From contig NZ_CP172346.1 of the NCBI RefSeq assembly GCF_044336245.1, positions 372,001-436,000 of the forward strand: 64,000 bases of DNA, written 5' to 3'. Below are positions 26,467 through 35,681 of the stretch, in pieces. Source of the stretch: Schlesneria sphaerica. Its GTDB lineage: Bacteria; Planctomycetota; Planctomycetia; Planctomycetales; Planctomycetaceae. Below the pieces are notes generated by a model, which was not told the origin of the DNA, did no database searches, and was given only the letters and a program-made list of their open reading frames with translations. Each line of letters starts with the position of its first letter. Position 1 is the stretch's first letter. Made by a program: the position numbers and the translations under genes.

Positions 26467-27558
26467 TCAGCCGGACCGGGGGATCAAATGGATGGCGGGA
26501 GCCTTCACCATCGCGGTCACGTCATCACCAACCTGCAGTTTCAGGTCGTCCTGAGCGGGTCGGGTGATCAGCGCGGTCATCTCGAAACCGCACTCCAGAC
26601 CGACTCGAATCAAAGGGCCTTCCGGGGTGAGAGACCGGATCGTGGCCCGCAGTTGATTACGGATCGTCGTGGTACCCGGTGTGCCTTTCTGCAGCGCGAC
26701 GTCTTCCCCTTTGATACAGACATGCACCATTCGGGTCGCGGCCGATGGAGCGACGGCCAGCAGTAACGTTTGTCCGACCTGCACGGTGGCCAACCCCTGA
26801 TCATTGGCAATGATCTCCCCTGAAACCACGGTTTCCACCCCCACCAGTAGTGCCAGTCTGGCATTACTGGGCCGCGAGAAAACGTCTTCGACCGTTCCGA
26901 CCTGCTGGATTCGCCCCTGATCCATTACGGCCACACGGTCTGCCAGGGCCATCGCTTCGACGCGGTCGTGTGTTACGATAATCGTCGGGACCCCGAACTC
27001 CTGCAGGATCTGGCGGAGTTCAGCTCGCAGGCGTTCCCGCAACAGGGCATCCAGCGCCGAAAGGGGTTCGTCCAGCAACAGCAGCCGTGGGCGTCGGGCG
27101 AGGATTCGTCCTAATGCCACCCGCTGTTGCTGCCCACCGGACAATTGATGTGGGAACCGCTGTTCGAGCCCGGCCAGATCCAACTGCGCCATGATTTCAT
27201 GTATTCGCCGGCGCCGTTCGCGTGATGAACTCTGCTTTAAGCCAAACCCGATGTTGTCCGCGATATTCAGATGCGGAAACAGGGCGTACTCCTGAAACAG
27301 AAATCCAACGTCCCGTTGCTGTGGGGAAAGGGCAACCCGGCGTGAGCGATCAAACCAGATCTGGTCGCCAAACTGGATCGCCCCATGATCCGGGTGGTGC
27401 AATCCCGCCAGGCACCGCAGGAAGGTCGTTTTGCCGCATCCCGAAGGGCCGATCAGCGACGTCACAGAAAAGCCTTGCGTCGACTGGGTAAACTCGATGT
27501 CCAGTCGGGGGCCCTTGTGGTACTGGAGCGAAAAGTTCGCGACCAGATCGAGCGTCAT
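26467..27558 (-). CDS. modC: Molybdate ABC transporter ATP-binding protein ModC
   Basis: A 363-residue importer ATPase: Walker A GPSGCGKTT, Q-loop FLFQEYALFPHL, signature LSGGQQQRVALGR, Walker B LLLLDEPLSALD, and a C-terminal TOBE/MOP-like domain (about 290-360) typical of molybdate transporters. It overlaps modB by four bases and would pair with it at the inner membrane. The TOBE domain and the ModB-like neighbour favour molybdate over sulfate or tungstate, but that is inference. No modA or modE is adjacent. Confidence 0.88.
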   Translation of the reverse strand: MTLDLVANFSLQYHKGPRLDIEFTQSTQGFSVTSLIGPSGCGKTTFLRCLAGLHHPDHGAIQFGDQIWFDRSRRVALSPQQRDVGFLFQEYALFPHLNIADNIGFGLKQSSSRERRRRIHEIMAQLDLAGLEQRFPHQLSGGQQQRVALGRILARRPRLLLLDEPLSALDALLRERLRAELRQILQEFGVPTIIVTHDRVEAMALADRVAVMDQGRIQQVGTVEDVFSRPSNARLALLVGVETVVSGEIIANDQGLATVQVGQTLLLAVAPSAATRMVHVCIKGEDVALQKGTPGTTTIRNQLRATIRSLTPEGPLIRVGLECGFEMTALITRPAQDDLKLQVGDDVTAMVKAPAIHLIPRSG

Positions 27559-28217
27559 CTCGCAGCACTCCGGTTAGTCAGCCACTGAGTGATACAGAGT
27601 ACAACGAACGAGAATCCCAACAGTGTCCCGGCGGTCCTGCCTGCTGAAACGTAGTTCAGACTTTGGACGTCGTCGTAAAGCGAAGTGGAGATCGTTCGGG
27701 TGACCGAAGGAATATTTCCTCCCAGCATCAGCACGACGCCAAACTCACCAATGGTATGTGCAAATGTCAGAATGACGCCGGCGAGTATTCCCGGCCAGCA
27801 GAGCGGCAGGATCACACGGCGGAAGGTTTCGAAGCGGGAAACTCCCAGGCACCAGGCCGCTTCGACAAGTTGACGGTCCATTGCGGAAAATGCCGCTGTG
27901 AAAGGGCGGATCGCAAAAGGGAGATTGAACAGCACGGCACCAATCAGAATTCCCGGAAACGAAAAGGGCAGCCGTGCTCCAAACAGGCTGTGCCAGGCTT
28001 TTCCAACGAAACCGTGAGGTCCCAGTCCGACCAGCAGATAGAACCCCAGCACCGTCGGTGGCAGCACCAAAGGCAAGGCGACGACGGCTTCCACCAGGAA
28101 TCGCCCCCGCCAACGAGTTGTTGCCAGCCAGTACGACAGGGGTATGCCAGCCACGAAGAGGATCGAGGTCGCAGCGCTGGCCAGTTTCAGACTCAGCCAA
28201 ATCGCTCCCCAATCCAC
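27555..28217 (-). CDS. modB: Molybdate ABC transporter permease ModB
   Basis: About 220 residues with five or six membrane helices. The cytoplasmic EAA loop is clear: EAAWCLGVSRFETFRRVILP followed by GILAGVILTFAHTIGEFG, the ModB/CysT-type sequence that docks to ModC. I place the start at the GTG at 28217, which has GGAGA upstream and gives the usual ModB length; the TTG at 28331 would add 38 polar residues. The substrate-binding protein ModA is missing from the neighbourhood. The upstream gene on this strand is metH, 235 bp away. Confidence 0.88.
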   Translation of the reverse strand: MDWGAIWLSLKLASAATSILFVAGIPLSYWLATTRWRGRFLVEAVVALPLVLPPTVLGFYLLVGLGPHGFVGKAWHSLFGARLPFSFPGILIGAVLFNLPFAIRPFTAAFSAMDRQLVEAAWCLGVSRFETFRRVILPLCWPGILAGVILTFAHTIGEFGVVLMLGGNIPSVTRTISTSLYDDVQSLNYVSAGRTAGTLLGFSFVVLCITQWLTNRSAAR

Positions 28218-28452
28218 GCGCTGTCTCCGAATCTTTGTTCCTGCAACCTCACCCCGTTGACCCCATCCCGCTCGACGGCCCGCGAGTGAGAGTCCCTCCG
28301 TGGCGAGCGTCGCGGAAACTCGCCCTGACAAGTCGTTAAAAGGACGGCTGTTCGCGGAGCGTTCCTTCCCAGCGGTTCTCGCAGAGACTGTGACCGGCGC
28401 ACAGGGGCAGGTTGCCTGCGTGTGTGCCGATCACAGGAGTCAGCGATGTTCG

Positions 28453-31400
28453 TCAGTTGTCATATCCCAAATTCGGAGAGAGCCATCGTTCCAGCAGTTC
28501 GATCGGCATCCCTTTCCGTTTTGCGTAATCTTCGACCTGGTCTTTTGTGATCTTGTCGACGCTGAAATAGCGTGCCTCGGGGTGAGCGAAGTACAGCCCG
28601 CTGACGCTGGCGGCGGGATGCATGGCGAAGCTTTCCGTCAGCTTGATACCCGTCTGACGTTCGGCATCGAGCAATTGGAACAACTTGGTCTTCTCGGTGT
28701 GGTCCGGACACGCGGGATAGCCATGAGCGGGTCGGATCCCCCGATACTTTTCGCCGATCAGATCCTCGTTCGTCAGCTTCTCTTCACGTCCGTAGGCCCA
28801 CTCTTCGCGCGCCTTCTTGTGCAGATATTCTGCAAAGGCTTCGGCCAGTCGGTCAGCGAGGGCTTTGGTCATGATGGAAAGATAATCGTCATTCAGTTCG
28901 TTCTGGAACTTGTTCGCCAGTTCGTCACAGCCAATCCCTGTCGTGACCGCGAAGGCACCGAGGTAGTCCTGGCGGTTAGCACTAATCGGCGCAATGTAGT
29001 CAGCCAACGAGCGGAAGTCGGACTGACCCGGACGTTCCCATTGCTGACGCAGCATTGAAAAACGCATGACCGGTTTGGAACTATCAATCGTTCCGTTGCT
29101 GATCGGCGTCACAAGGATGTCGTCCCCCTCGGTCACGGCAGGCCAGAAGCCATACACACCTCGTGCAGTCAGCAGTTTCTCATCCACGATCCGTTTTAAA
29201 AGTTGCTGAGCGTCTTCGAAGACCTTCTTCGCCTGTTCGCCCACAACCGGATCCGAGAAAATTTTTGGGTACTTCCCTTTCAGTTCCCACGTCTGGAAGA
29301 AAGGTGACCAGTCGATGAACGGCACCAGTTCAGCCAGGGGGACATCGACCACTCGCGTTCCCAGGAACGCAGGCGAATCGATCCTGACGGTTGACCAGTC
29401 CGTCGCGAATCGCCGACTGAGGGCTTCTGCGTACGGCACCAGCTTGCGATTTGCCTGCATCGCTTCGTAGGTCGAGCGGTCACGGGCTTGCGACGAGAGG
29501 TTCTTCTCGATGAATTCGGCTTTGCGTTCGGCATCCAGCATGTTCTCGACCACTGGTACCGAGAGGGACGCGTCGACGACGTGGACCACAGGATGATCGT
29601 AGTGCTGAGCGATTTTGACCGCAGTATGTTTGGCGGACGTCGTCGCACCCCCGATCAGCAGTGGAACAGTGAAACCCAGGCGCTGCATCTCCTTCGCAAC
29701 ATGGACCATTTCATCGAGCGAAGGGGTAATCAGACCGCTCAGACCGATGACGTCCACATTTTTCTGCTTCGCCACTTCCAGAATCTTGTCGCACGAGACC
29801 ATCACTCCGAGGTCGATAACATCGAAGCTGTTACACCGCAGGACCACTCCGACGATATTCTTGCCGATGTCATGGACGTCCCCTTTGACGGTCGCCAGCA
29901 GCACGCGTCCACGTCCCCGATCGGTGTCTTCCTCGACGGCAACTTCTGCTGCATTCGGCATCGCTGCAGCGGCGGCTCGTTCCGCCTCCATGAACGGCTC
30001 GAGGTAAGCGACCGCTTTCTTCATGACACGGGCGCTTTTGACGACCTGCGGCAGGAACATTTTTCCTGCTCCGAAAAGTGCGCCTACGACATTCATGCCA
30101 TCCATAAGCGGTCCCTGGATGACGTCCAGCGGCTTTCCGTAGCTCAGTCGGGCTTCTTCGGTATCCGCGTCGATGTAGTCAGCGATCCCTTTCAGCAAGG
30201 CATGTTTCAGTCGATCTTCCACCGAACCAAATCGCCACTCTTCGACAGCCGCAACGGCTTCTTCCTTCGTCCCGGATTTGAACTTTTCCGAGAACGAGAT
30301 CAGACGCTCGGTCGCATCCGGTCGACGATTCAGCAGCACGTCTTCAATGTAGACGAGCAGTTCTTTGTCGATCTCTTCATAGACTTCAAGTTGGCCGGCG
30401 TTGACGATGCCCATGTCGAGACCCGCCTGGATGGCGTGGTACAGGAACGCGGCATTCATCGCCTCACGGACAACATCGTTACCGCGGAACGAGAACGAAA
30501 CGTTACTGACGCCACCTGACGTCCTCGCACCGGGGCATTCAACTTTGATGCGCCGAATTGCTTCGATGAATTCGACTGCGTAGTTTGCATGCTCTTCCAT
30601 CCCCGTACCGACGGTCAGGATGTTAGCATCGAAGATGATGTCTTCGGGCGGGAAGCCGGCTTGCGTCGTCAACAGGTCGTAAGCACGCTTGCAAATACGA
30701 ACTTTGTCTTCGCAATCCGTCGCCTGGCCCTGTTCGTCAAACGCCATCACGACGACGGCGGCGCCATATCGTCGAATCCGCTTTGCCTGTTCCAGGAAGG
30801 CGGCTTCGCCTTCCTTCATGCTGATCGAGTTCACGACCCCCTTGCCGTCGAGGCATTTGAGACCCGCTTCGATCACACTGAACTTGGAACTGTCGACCAT
30901 CACCGGAACGCGGTTGACGTCGGGATCATCAGAAATCAGGTTGACGAACGTCGTCATTGCGACCTGGCTATCGAGCAGACCTTCGTCCATATTGACGTCG
31001 ATCATGTTCGCGCCACTCTCGACCTGCTCGCGGGCCACGGCCAGAGCATCGTCGAACTTCCCTTCCTTGATCAGACGTGCGAACTTGCGCGACCCCGTGA
31101 CGTTGGTCCGTTCACCAATCATCATGAAGTTGGAACTGGGACTAAGCTCAATACGCTCTTTTCCGCAATACGCCGAGGTGGCCGGAATGTCTGGAACCTG
31201 CCGCGGAGGGACGTTTTCGACAGCTTCGGCAATCGCCTTGATGTAGTCGGGGTTCGTGCCGCAGCATCCCCCGACAATGTTCACCCAGCCGTTCTGGGCA
31301 AACTCGCGCAGGTTGGCGGCGACTTCACCGGGATTCGAATCAAACCCACCGAATCCGTCGGGCATCCCCGCATTCGGATAACAACTGATGTACTTGGGTG

Positions 31401-32187
31401 CCAGATTCGCCAGCGTCTCGACGTACTGGCGCATCTGCTTGGGCCCCAGTGCGCAGTTCAGTCCGATCGTCAGCATCGGAGCATGAGAAACCGAGGTCCA
31501 GAACGATTCGACCGATTGACCAGTTAAGGTTCGGCCACCGTTGAAGATGGTGCCGGAGACCATGACCGGCAAACGTACACCGGTTTCCGCGAAGACATCT
31601 TCAATCGCGAACAGACAGGCCTTCATGTTCAGTGTGTCGAACGAGGTCTCGGGAAGCAGCAGATCGACGCCCCCTTCGATCAAACCTCGAACCTGTTCGG
31701 AGTAGGACGCGACCATCTGGTCGAACGTCACGGGACGATAGCCTGGCTTGTCAGCATTAAACGACAGCAGAACCTTGGTCGGGCCGATGCTGCCCGCAAC
31801 GAAACGAGGTTTCTTTGGTGTTTTGGACGTGAACTCGTCGCAGGCGGCCCGAGCCAGACGGGCCGCTTCGACATTGATCTCACGGGTGAATTCGGCGAGA
31901 CCGAACTCTTCCATGGAAATGGTGTTGGCGTTGAACGAATCGGTCTCGATGATATCGGCACCCGCCGCCAGATACAGTCGATGAATCTCACCGATCATCT
32001 GGGGCTGAGTCAGCACCAGGACATCGCCTGCATTCTTGAGATCAATCGGGTGCTTTGCAAATCGTTCGCCCCGGTAGTCAGCCTCGCCCGGGGAATATCG
32101 CTGAATCATCGTGCCCATGGCGCCATCGAGCACGAGAATGCGTTCTGACAGAAGTTGTTCGAAGTAGCCAGGAGCACGGGTCGGCAT
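28453..32187 (-). CDS. metH: Cobalamin-dependent methionine synthase MetH
   Basis: A 1244-residue enzyme that transfers methyl from methyltetrahydrofolate to homocysteine via cobalamin. Domains in order: homocysteine-binding (1-330, zinc cysteines in NIVGGCCGTNPDY), pterin-binding (about 350-620, MMIGERTNVTGS and VDSSKF), a helical cap, the B12 domain with DVHDIGKNIVG, whose histidine ligates cobalt, and a C-terminal reactivation domain (ending around KLTESFAMHPAASVSGLYF) that binds SAM. All modules are complete. The ATG at 32187 is preferred over a TTG five codons upstream. A long structured leader precedes it. Confidence 0.97.
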   Translation of the reverse strand: MPTRAPGYFEQLLSERILVLDGAMGTMIQRYSPGEADYRGERFAKHPIDLKNAGDVLVLTQPQMIGEIHRLYLAAGADIIETDSFNANTISMEEFGLAEFTREINVEAARLARAACDEFTSKTPKKPRFVAGSIGPTKVLLSFNADKPGYRPVTFDQMVASYSEQVRGLIEGGVDLLLPETSFDTLNMKACLFAIEDVFAETGVRLPVMVSGTIFNGGRTLTGQSVESFWTSVSHAPMLTIGLNCALGPKQMRQYVETLANLAPKYISCYPNAGMPDGFGGFDSNPGEVAANLREFAQNGWVNIVGGCCGTNPDYIKAIAEAVENVPPRQVPDIPATSAYCGKERIELSPSSNFMMIGERTNVTGSRKFARLIKEGKFDDALAVAREQVESGANMIDVNMDEGLLDSQVAMTTFVNLISDDPDVNRVPVMVDSSKFSVIEAGLKCLDGKGVVNSISMKEGEAAFLEQAKRIRRYGAAVVVMAFDEQGQATDCEDKVRICKRAYDLLTTQAGFPPEDIIFDANILTVGTGMEEHANYAVEFIEAIRRIKVECPGARTSGGVSNVSFSFRGNDVVREAMNAAFLYHAIQAGLDMGIVNAGQLEVYEEIDKELLVYIEDVLLNRRPDATERLISFSEKFKSGTKEEAVAAVEEWRFGSVEDRLKHALLKGIADYIDADTEEARLSYGKPLDVIQGPLMDGMNVVGALFGAGKMFLPQVVKSARVMKKAVAYLEPFMEAERAAAAAMPNAAEVAVEEDTDRGRGRVLLATVKGDVHDIGKNIVGVVLRCNSFDVIDLGVMVSCDKILEVAKQKNVDVIGLSGLITPSLDEMVHVAKEMQRLGFTVPLLIGGATTSAKHTAVKIAQHYDHPVVHVVDASLSVPVVENMLDAERKAEFIEKNLSSQARDRSTYEAMQANRKLVPYAEALSRRFATDWSTVRIDSPAFLGTRVVDVPLAELVPFIDWSPFFQTWELKGKYPKIFSDPVVGEQAKKVFEDAQQLLKRIVDEKLLTARGVYGFWPAVTEGDDILVTPISNGTIDSSKPVMRFSMLRQQWERPGQSDFRSLADYIAPISANRQDYLGAFAVTTGIGCDELANKFQNELNDDYLSIMTKALADRLAEAFAEYLHKKAREEWAYGREEKLTNEDLIGEKYRGIRPAHGYPACPDHTEKTKLFQLLDAERQTGIKLTESFAMHPAASVSGLYFAHPEARYFSVDKITKDQVEDYAKRKGMPIELLERWLSPNLGYDN

Positions 32188-32323
32188 TGATGGATTGCTC
32201 AACTATGGAGGTGTCGGTTGTCTGTTTGTGTCACGCACCAACGGTTTGGCGACACATTCGTCATGCATCGCACTCCGTTGATCACTTTCGCAATTTCACT
32301 CTGGTTCGTGGTACTACACTCTG

Positions 32324-32417
32324 GGTCGTAGCACGGGTCGACATCCCAATGGCCGGTTGGGACGAGGTTGCCTGCCTGCAATCAGCGAGACTTGACTTCT
32401 CGCTTTCGTGCTGGACC
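32324..32417 (-). ncRNA. Structured metH leader, riboswitch candidate
   Basis: On the minus strand, a closing stem pairs 32417-32407 with 32335-32324 (GGTC and GCACG arms, 4 + 5 bp with a small internal loop). Inside are two perfect hairpins: 32403-32398/32390-32385 (7-nt loop) and 32362-32357/32349-32344 (7-nt loop). GGCAACC at 32372-32366 and GTGCTA near 32333-32328 resemble core elements of the SAM-I/SAM-IV riboswitch clan, but the rest of that consensus does not fit. The element lies 137 nt before the metH ATG and about 30 nt after a TAGAAT box. Confidence 0.4.
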
Positions 32418-32444
32418 ACTCGCTCGTGTGATGGCAAGACCCTT

Positions 32445-32450
32445 ATTCTA
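32445..32450 (-). promoter_or_regulatory. Candidate -10 box of metH
   Basis: TAGAAT on the minus strand (one mismatch to consensus), upstream of the structured leader. The matching -35 (TCGACG at 18 bp) is weak. Confidence 0.3.
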
Positions 32451-32587
32451 AATGTGTCTACACAGTCCCGTCGAGACTGCTGCGTCTGATGTTGTCTCTG
32501 CTGTGTCGCACCGCCGCTTCAGTGAGAGTGCTTCCGTGACTGTTACAGCACTGAATCACTTCCAGGAACGGCTGGTTGGACACGAAT

Positions 32588-33160
32588 TTACTCGGCCATC
32601 TCCTGACCGAAAGCCAGTCGCATCTGTGGGTCTTTGGCCGGTGCCTGAAGCTCTTTAAAAAAGAGACTCGGCTGAATGTCATGATTGTTTTGGTATTTGC
32701 CGTTTCGATATTCAGTAATCTCACCCACAACGGTGTGATAGAGAATCTGACAGATCGGCAGACCGGCATAAATGCGGATCGGGTGGATCGCCTGAAGTTC
32801 GAGTGTCCAGTGTCCGCAGAAGCCGACATCACCGAAGCCGGCACTGACGTGTACGAACAGGCCCAGTCGTCCGATCGACGACCGTCCTTCGAGCATGGGA
32901 ACCAGATTGTGCGTCTCGGTTCGTTCGACTGTCCGGGCGAGATAGAGCTGGCCGGGGCGCAGAACGATCCCCTCGGGAGGAATCACACTGCGTCGATAGC
33001 GGTTCGGGCGCCGCACATCTAACACAATTTCCTCGTAGACCAGCAACTCGTCGTGCAGGCTGAGGTTGTAGCTGTTGGGGTTCAGCATCGCCGGATTGAA
33101 CGGGTCGATGATGATATTCTTTCCCAACTGAGCCTTAATTTCTTCGCCGGTCAGAATCAT
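32588..33160 (-). CDS. dcd: dCTP deaminase
   Basis: A 190-residue trimeric enzyme of pyrimidine nucleotide metabolism that deaminates dCTP to dUTP, on the route to dTTP. The signature EGRSSIGRLGLFVHVSAG carries the catalytic glutamate and nucleotide-binding residues; PNSYNLSLHDELLVYE near the start and CQILYH in the C-terminal part also fit. Length is normal. It precedes metH on the same strand, but 400 bp apart, so the two are probably separate units. The start ATG has only a weak ribosome-binding site. Confidence 0.95.
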   Translation of the reverse strand: MILTGEEIKAQLGKNIIIDPFNPAMLNPNSYNLSLHDELLVYEEIVLDVRRPNRYRRSVIPPEGIVLRPGQLYLARTVERTETHNLVPMLEGRSSIGRLGLFVHVSAGFGDVGFCGHWTLELQAIHPIRIYAGLPICQILYHTVVGEITEYRNGKYQNNHDIQPSLFFKELQAPAKDPQMRLAFGQEMAE

Positions 33161-33566
33161 CAGCAGGTGCAGTGAGTGAGAGGAGGAAACCGAGGCATGA
33201 GCTTACCAATCACACGTTACGGGGCCAACAAGTCAGATTCAACCCACGCCACGGACAATCCCACCGTCACAACCCGCAAAGTGCATATTAACCGTTTGAA
33301 TCCGTACGTCAGCACTCAAAGTGACGACCCCAAAAAGTGACGCCCCCACAGTCTGGTCCAGCGAGACCAAGGTTGACCCAAGTCAAAAGCGTCTTCCCGT
33401 TGCGAGGCGATTGCGTGTGGATTGCGGAACTGGGCGAGTTCCCGTTCGGTGGGTAGAATCCATGTCTCGTCCGTATCATGAATACAGGACCGTTTCGACA
33501 GGTCCCTGGTTCGTCGGATTCTGTACTTCCCGCCAGACTCAACACCCTCCTTGCCCCGGTTTTTGA
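33161..33566. other. Divergent intergenic region, no gene accepted
   Basis: 406 bp between dcd and mutY, which diverge. A minus-strand frame at 33316-33576 reads somewhat protein-like but overlaps the mutY start and has no ribosome-binding site, so it was not accepted. Confidence 0.4.
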
Positions 33567-34685
33567 ATGGATTCATCAGATCACACTTCCTTCCGTCGAA
33601 AACTACGGGAATGGTACGTCTTGCGGGCGAGAGATCTTCCGTGGCGGAGAACTGCCGATCCCTATCAGATCTGGATCAGCGAGATCATGTTGCAGCAGAC
33701 CACGGTGGCTGCCGTCATCCCGTTCTTCCAGCGATTCATGGCGCGGTTTCCTGATCTGAAAGAACTCGCCCGTGCGGAAGAAACGGAGATACTTCGCTAC
33801 TGGGAGGGACTGGGGTATTACAGCCGTGCGCGCAATATTCTGCGGGCGGCAAAAGTCATTGTGGAACAGCACGAAGGCCAGTTTCCGACTGATCTGGCTC
33901 AATTGCAGTCCCTTCCCGGCATCGGACGGTACACCGCCGGTGCAATTGCCTCGTTCGCTTTTGACCAGCGTGCTCCGATCGTCGAAGCGAACACCCTGCG
34001 ACTGTACTGCCGTTTGCTGGGCTACGAGGGAGACCCCCGGTCGAAGGGGGGACAAGAGCAACTGTGGACGTTCGCCGAGAATATCCTGCCGCGCAAACAA
34101 CCGGGGCAAGTCAATCAGGCACTGATGGAGCTCGGCGCCACAGTTTGCACGCCTCGTGACCCCGCTTGTGGAGAATGTCCTGTTCAATCCTATTGCCAGG
34201 CGTACCTGACCAACCGGCAGTCGACGATTCCGCGTCCAAAACCAAAGGTCGCCATTACGGCTGTGACCGAGGTTTCAATCGCCGTCCGAAATGGGGCGAA
34301 GTTTCTCGTCAGACGGAGAACAGCAGACGAACGCTGGGCCGGGTTGTGGGACTTCATCCGGTTTGAGGTTCCCCATGAGAGCCCGACCTTGCCAGATGCA
34401 ATGATTGTCCAATCGACACAGGAGCGGACCGGACTCACGATTGAACTCGGGCCGCAGGTGGCTCAGTTCAATCACAGTGTGACGCGTTATCGAATCACGC
34501 TGATCTGCTTCGTAGCGAACCGGATCGACGGGCGACTGAAGAAGGACGAAGAATGGCAGTGGATCACAGCAGAAGAGCTGGAAAAATTGCCACTGTCCGT
34601 CACTGCTCGCCAGTTCGCACAATGTCTGCACCCGTCAGGGCGAGCGATCGTTGAAAGTCAATTCCTGCTGGATGGAACCTTGTGA
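33567..34685 (+). CDS. mutY: A/G-specific adenine glycosylase MutY
   Basis: A 372-residue base-excision repair enzyme removing adenine mispaired with 8-oxoguanine. The catalytic glutamate lies in WISEIMLQQTTV, the helix-hairpin-helix in LPGIGRYTAGAI with the Asp-equivalent in VEANTLRLYCR, and the [4Fe-4S] cluster cysteines in CTPRDPACGECPVQSYC (CX6CX2CX5C). The C-terminal 130 residues form the MutT/NUDIX-like 8-oxoG recognition domain. All parts are intact. No partner gene (mutT, mutM) is adjacent. Confidence 0.97.
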   Translation: MDSSDHTSFRRKLREWYVLRARDLPWRRTADPYQIWISEIMLQQTTVAAVIPFFQRFMARFPDLKELARAEETEILRYWEGLGYYSRARNILRAAKVIVEQHEGQFPTDLAQLQSLPGIGRYTAGAIASFAFDQRAPIVEANTLRLYCRLLGYEGDPRSKGGQEQLWTFAENILPRKQPGQVNQALMELGATVCTPRDPACGECPVQSYCQAYLTNRQSTIPRPKPKVAITAVTEVSIAVRNGAKFLVRRRTADERWAGLWDFIRFEVPHESPTLPDAMIVQSTQERTGLTIELGPQVAQFNHSVTRYRITLICFVANRIDGRLKKDEEWQWITAEELEKLPLSVTARQFAQCLHPSGRAIVESQFLLDGTL

Positions 34686-35099
34686 TCCCCAACCGAGCCG
34701 TTGGCGAAGTCGCGGAACGGACAAAAGCAGATACGGACGATGCTTGCTTACGAAAGTGCGGGGCAATGCCAACGCCCAGGCCGTCAAAATCAGCTCAATG
34801 CCCAATGAACTCTGGCACGCTGCGGCGGGGATGAAGCGCCAAGAGCGACGGCACAAACCGCAAGAAGTGTTCTCGCAAGCAAGAATACTTGGCGGGGGGT
34901 AACATCAATTCTCAGACAGGGACAGACGCATTTTTACCGAAGCGATCTGCTGCACGACCAAGTCCTGAACAAATGACGGACATCGTCGACCGTGAAAATG
35001 CGTCTGTCTCTGCGGGATGTTCCGTGCGGAACATCCATCCCCGACTCAGTCCGCTGATGGAAACGACAACTGCAGTCGGGAATCGACACGTGACGCCGG
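34686..35099. other. Intergenic region, nothing seen
   Basis: 414 bp between mutY and a small minus-strand gene. No domain, tRNA arm or strong dyad was found. Confidence 0.4.
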
Positions 35100-35273
35100 T
35101 CAGACTGTCCGCTCGGACTGTTGCAATGCGAGGTACGCGGCCACTGCTGCCCGGACACGCTGTCGCGTCCGATACTGAAACCGCTTCCAAATTACTCCCA
35201 AGCCAAGGCCGGTCATCCCTACCATCACCCCCAAAGGAATGAACTGCTGATCCTGTAACAACTTGAGTAACAT
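35100..35273 (-). CDS. Small single-helix membrane protein
   Basis: A 57-residue protein starting at ATG 35273, preceded by AAAGGTG at 6-7 bp. A hydrophobic segment (about 12-28, FIPLGVMVGMTGLGLGVIW) is followed by a basic, helical tail (KRFQYRTRQRVRAAV). Composition and ribosome-binding site make it a plausible real gene, but no family is recognised, and the frame is also open 75 bases upstream. Confidence 0.5.
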   Translation of the reverse strand: MLLKLLQDQQFIPLGVMVGMTGLGLGVIWKRFQYRTRQRVRAAVAAYLALQQSERTV

Positions 35274-35681
35274 CAAAACACCTTTTCTCACCTTAAGACG
35301 TTGCTGGCCATCCTGCAGACGGCTCACGTGTGGAACTGATTCGGCCAATCCTAGGGAAAGAAGCTGAAATCAAAATGAGAGAGATCGACCCTCATCTGCA
35401 ATTCAGGAAACCTGCATTCCTGTGCACATCTGCCACAGAAGACACCGGCCTGAACACGCGGGTTCGGAACACAAAGCGACGTTTTCACTCATCCCCTTGC
35501 ATCGTCATGAAACAGGCTGCTCCCCAGCTTTTTTCGTCATCTTTTTCGTGAAAATTGCTTTTCCGTTAAAGAATACGTTTCTGGGAGCCGCGCGGATTAT
35601 TCAGGCGCAAAATTTTCCCGTATTTTCAGTTCCCCTCCGTCAGTCCCAGCCCTAACGCGTCAAATGTGGTCGGCGGATCAA
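35274..35681. other. Intergenic region, T-rich stretch
   Basis: 408 bp between the end of the PP2C gene and the small membrane protein. It is AT-richer than its surroundings with T-rich runs near 35528-35580; no clear stem or gene. Confidence 0.4.

Larger units (their letters stand above)
32188..32587. other. metH leader and intergenic region
   Basis: 400 bp between metH and dcd. It contains the structured leader candidate and the possible -10 box; nothing else was recognised. Confidence 0.5.

Noticed and set aside
28453..32187. Long plus-strand frames opposite metH
   Set aside because: They are antisense shadows of a complete, well-recognised gene.
32188..32587. Cobalamin riboswitch upstream of metH
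   Set aside because: I could not find the conserved B12-box or the GCCACTG core; the structured leader is reported separately as unclassified.
33316..33576. Minus-strand 86-residue frame between dcd and mutY
   Set aside because: It overlaps the mutY start, has no ribosome-binding site, and matches no family I know.
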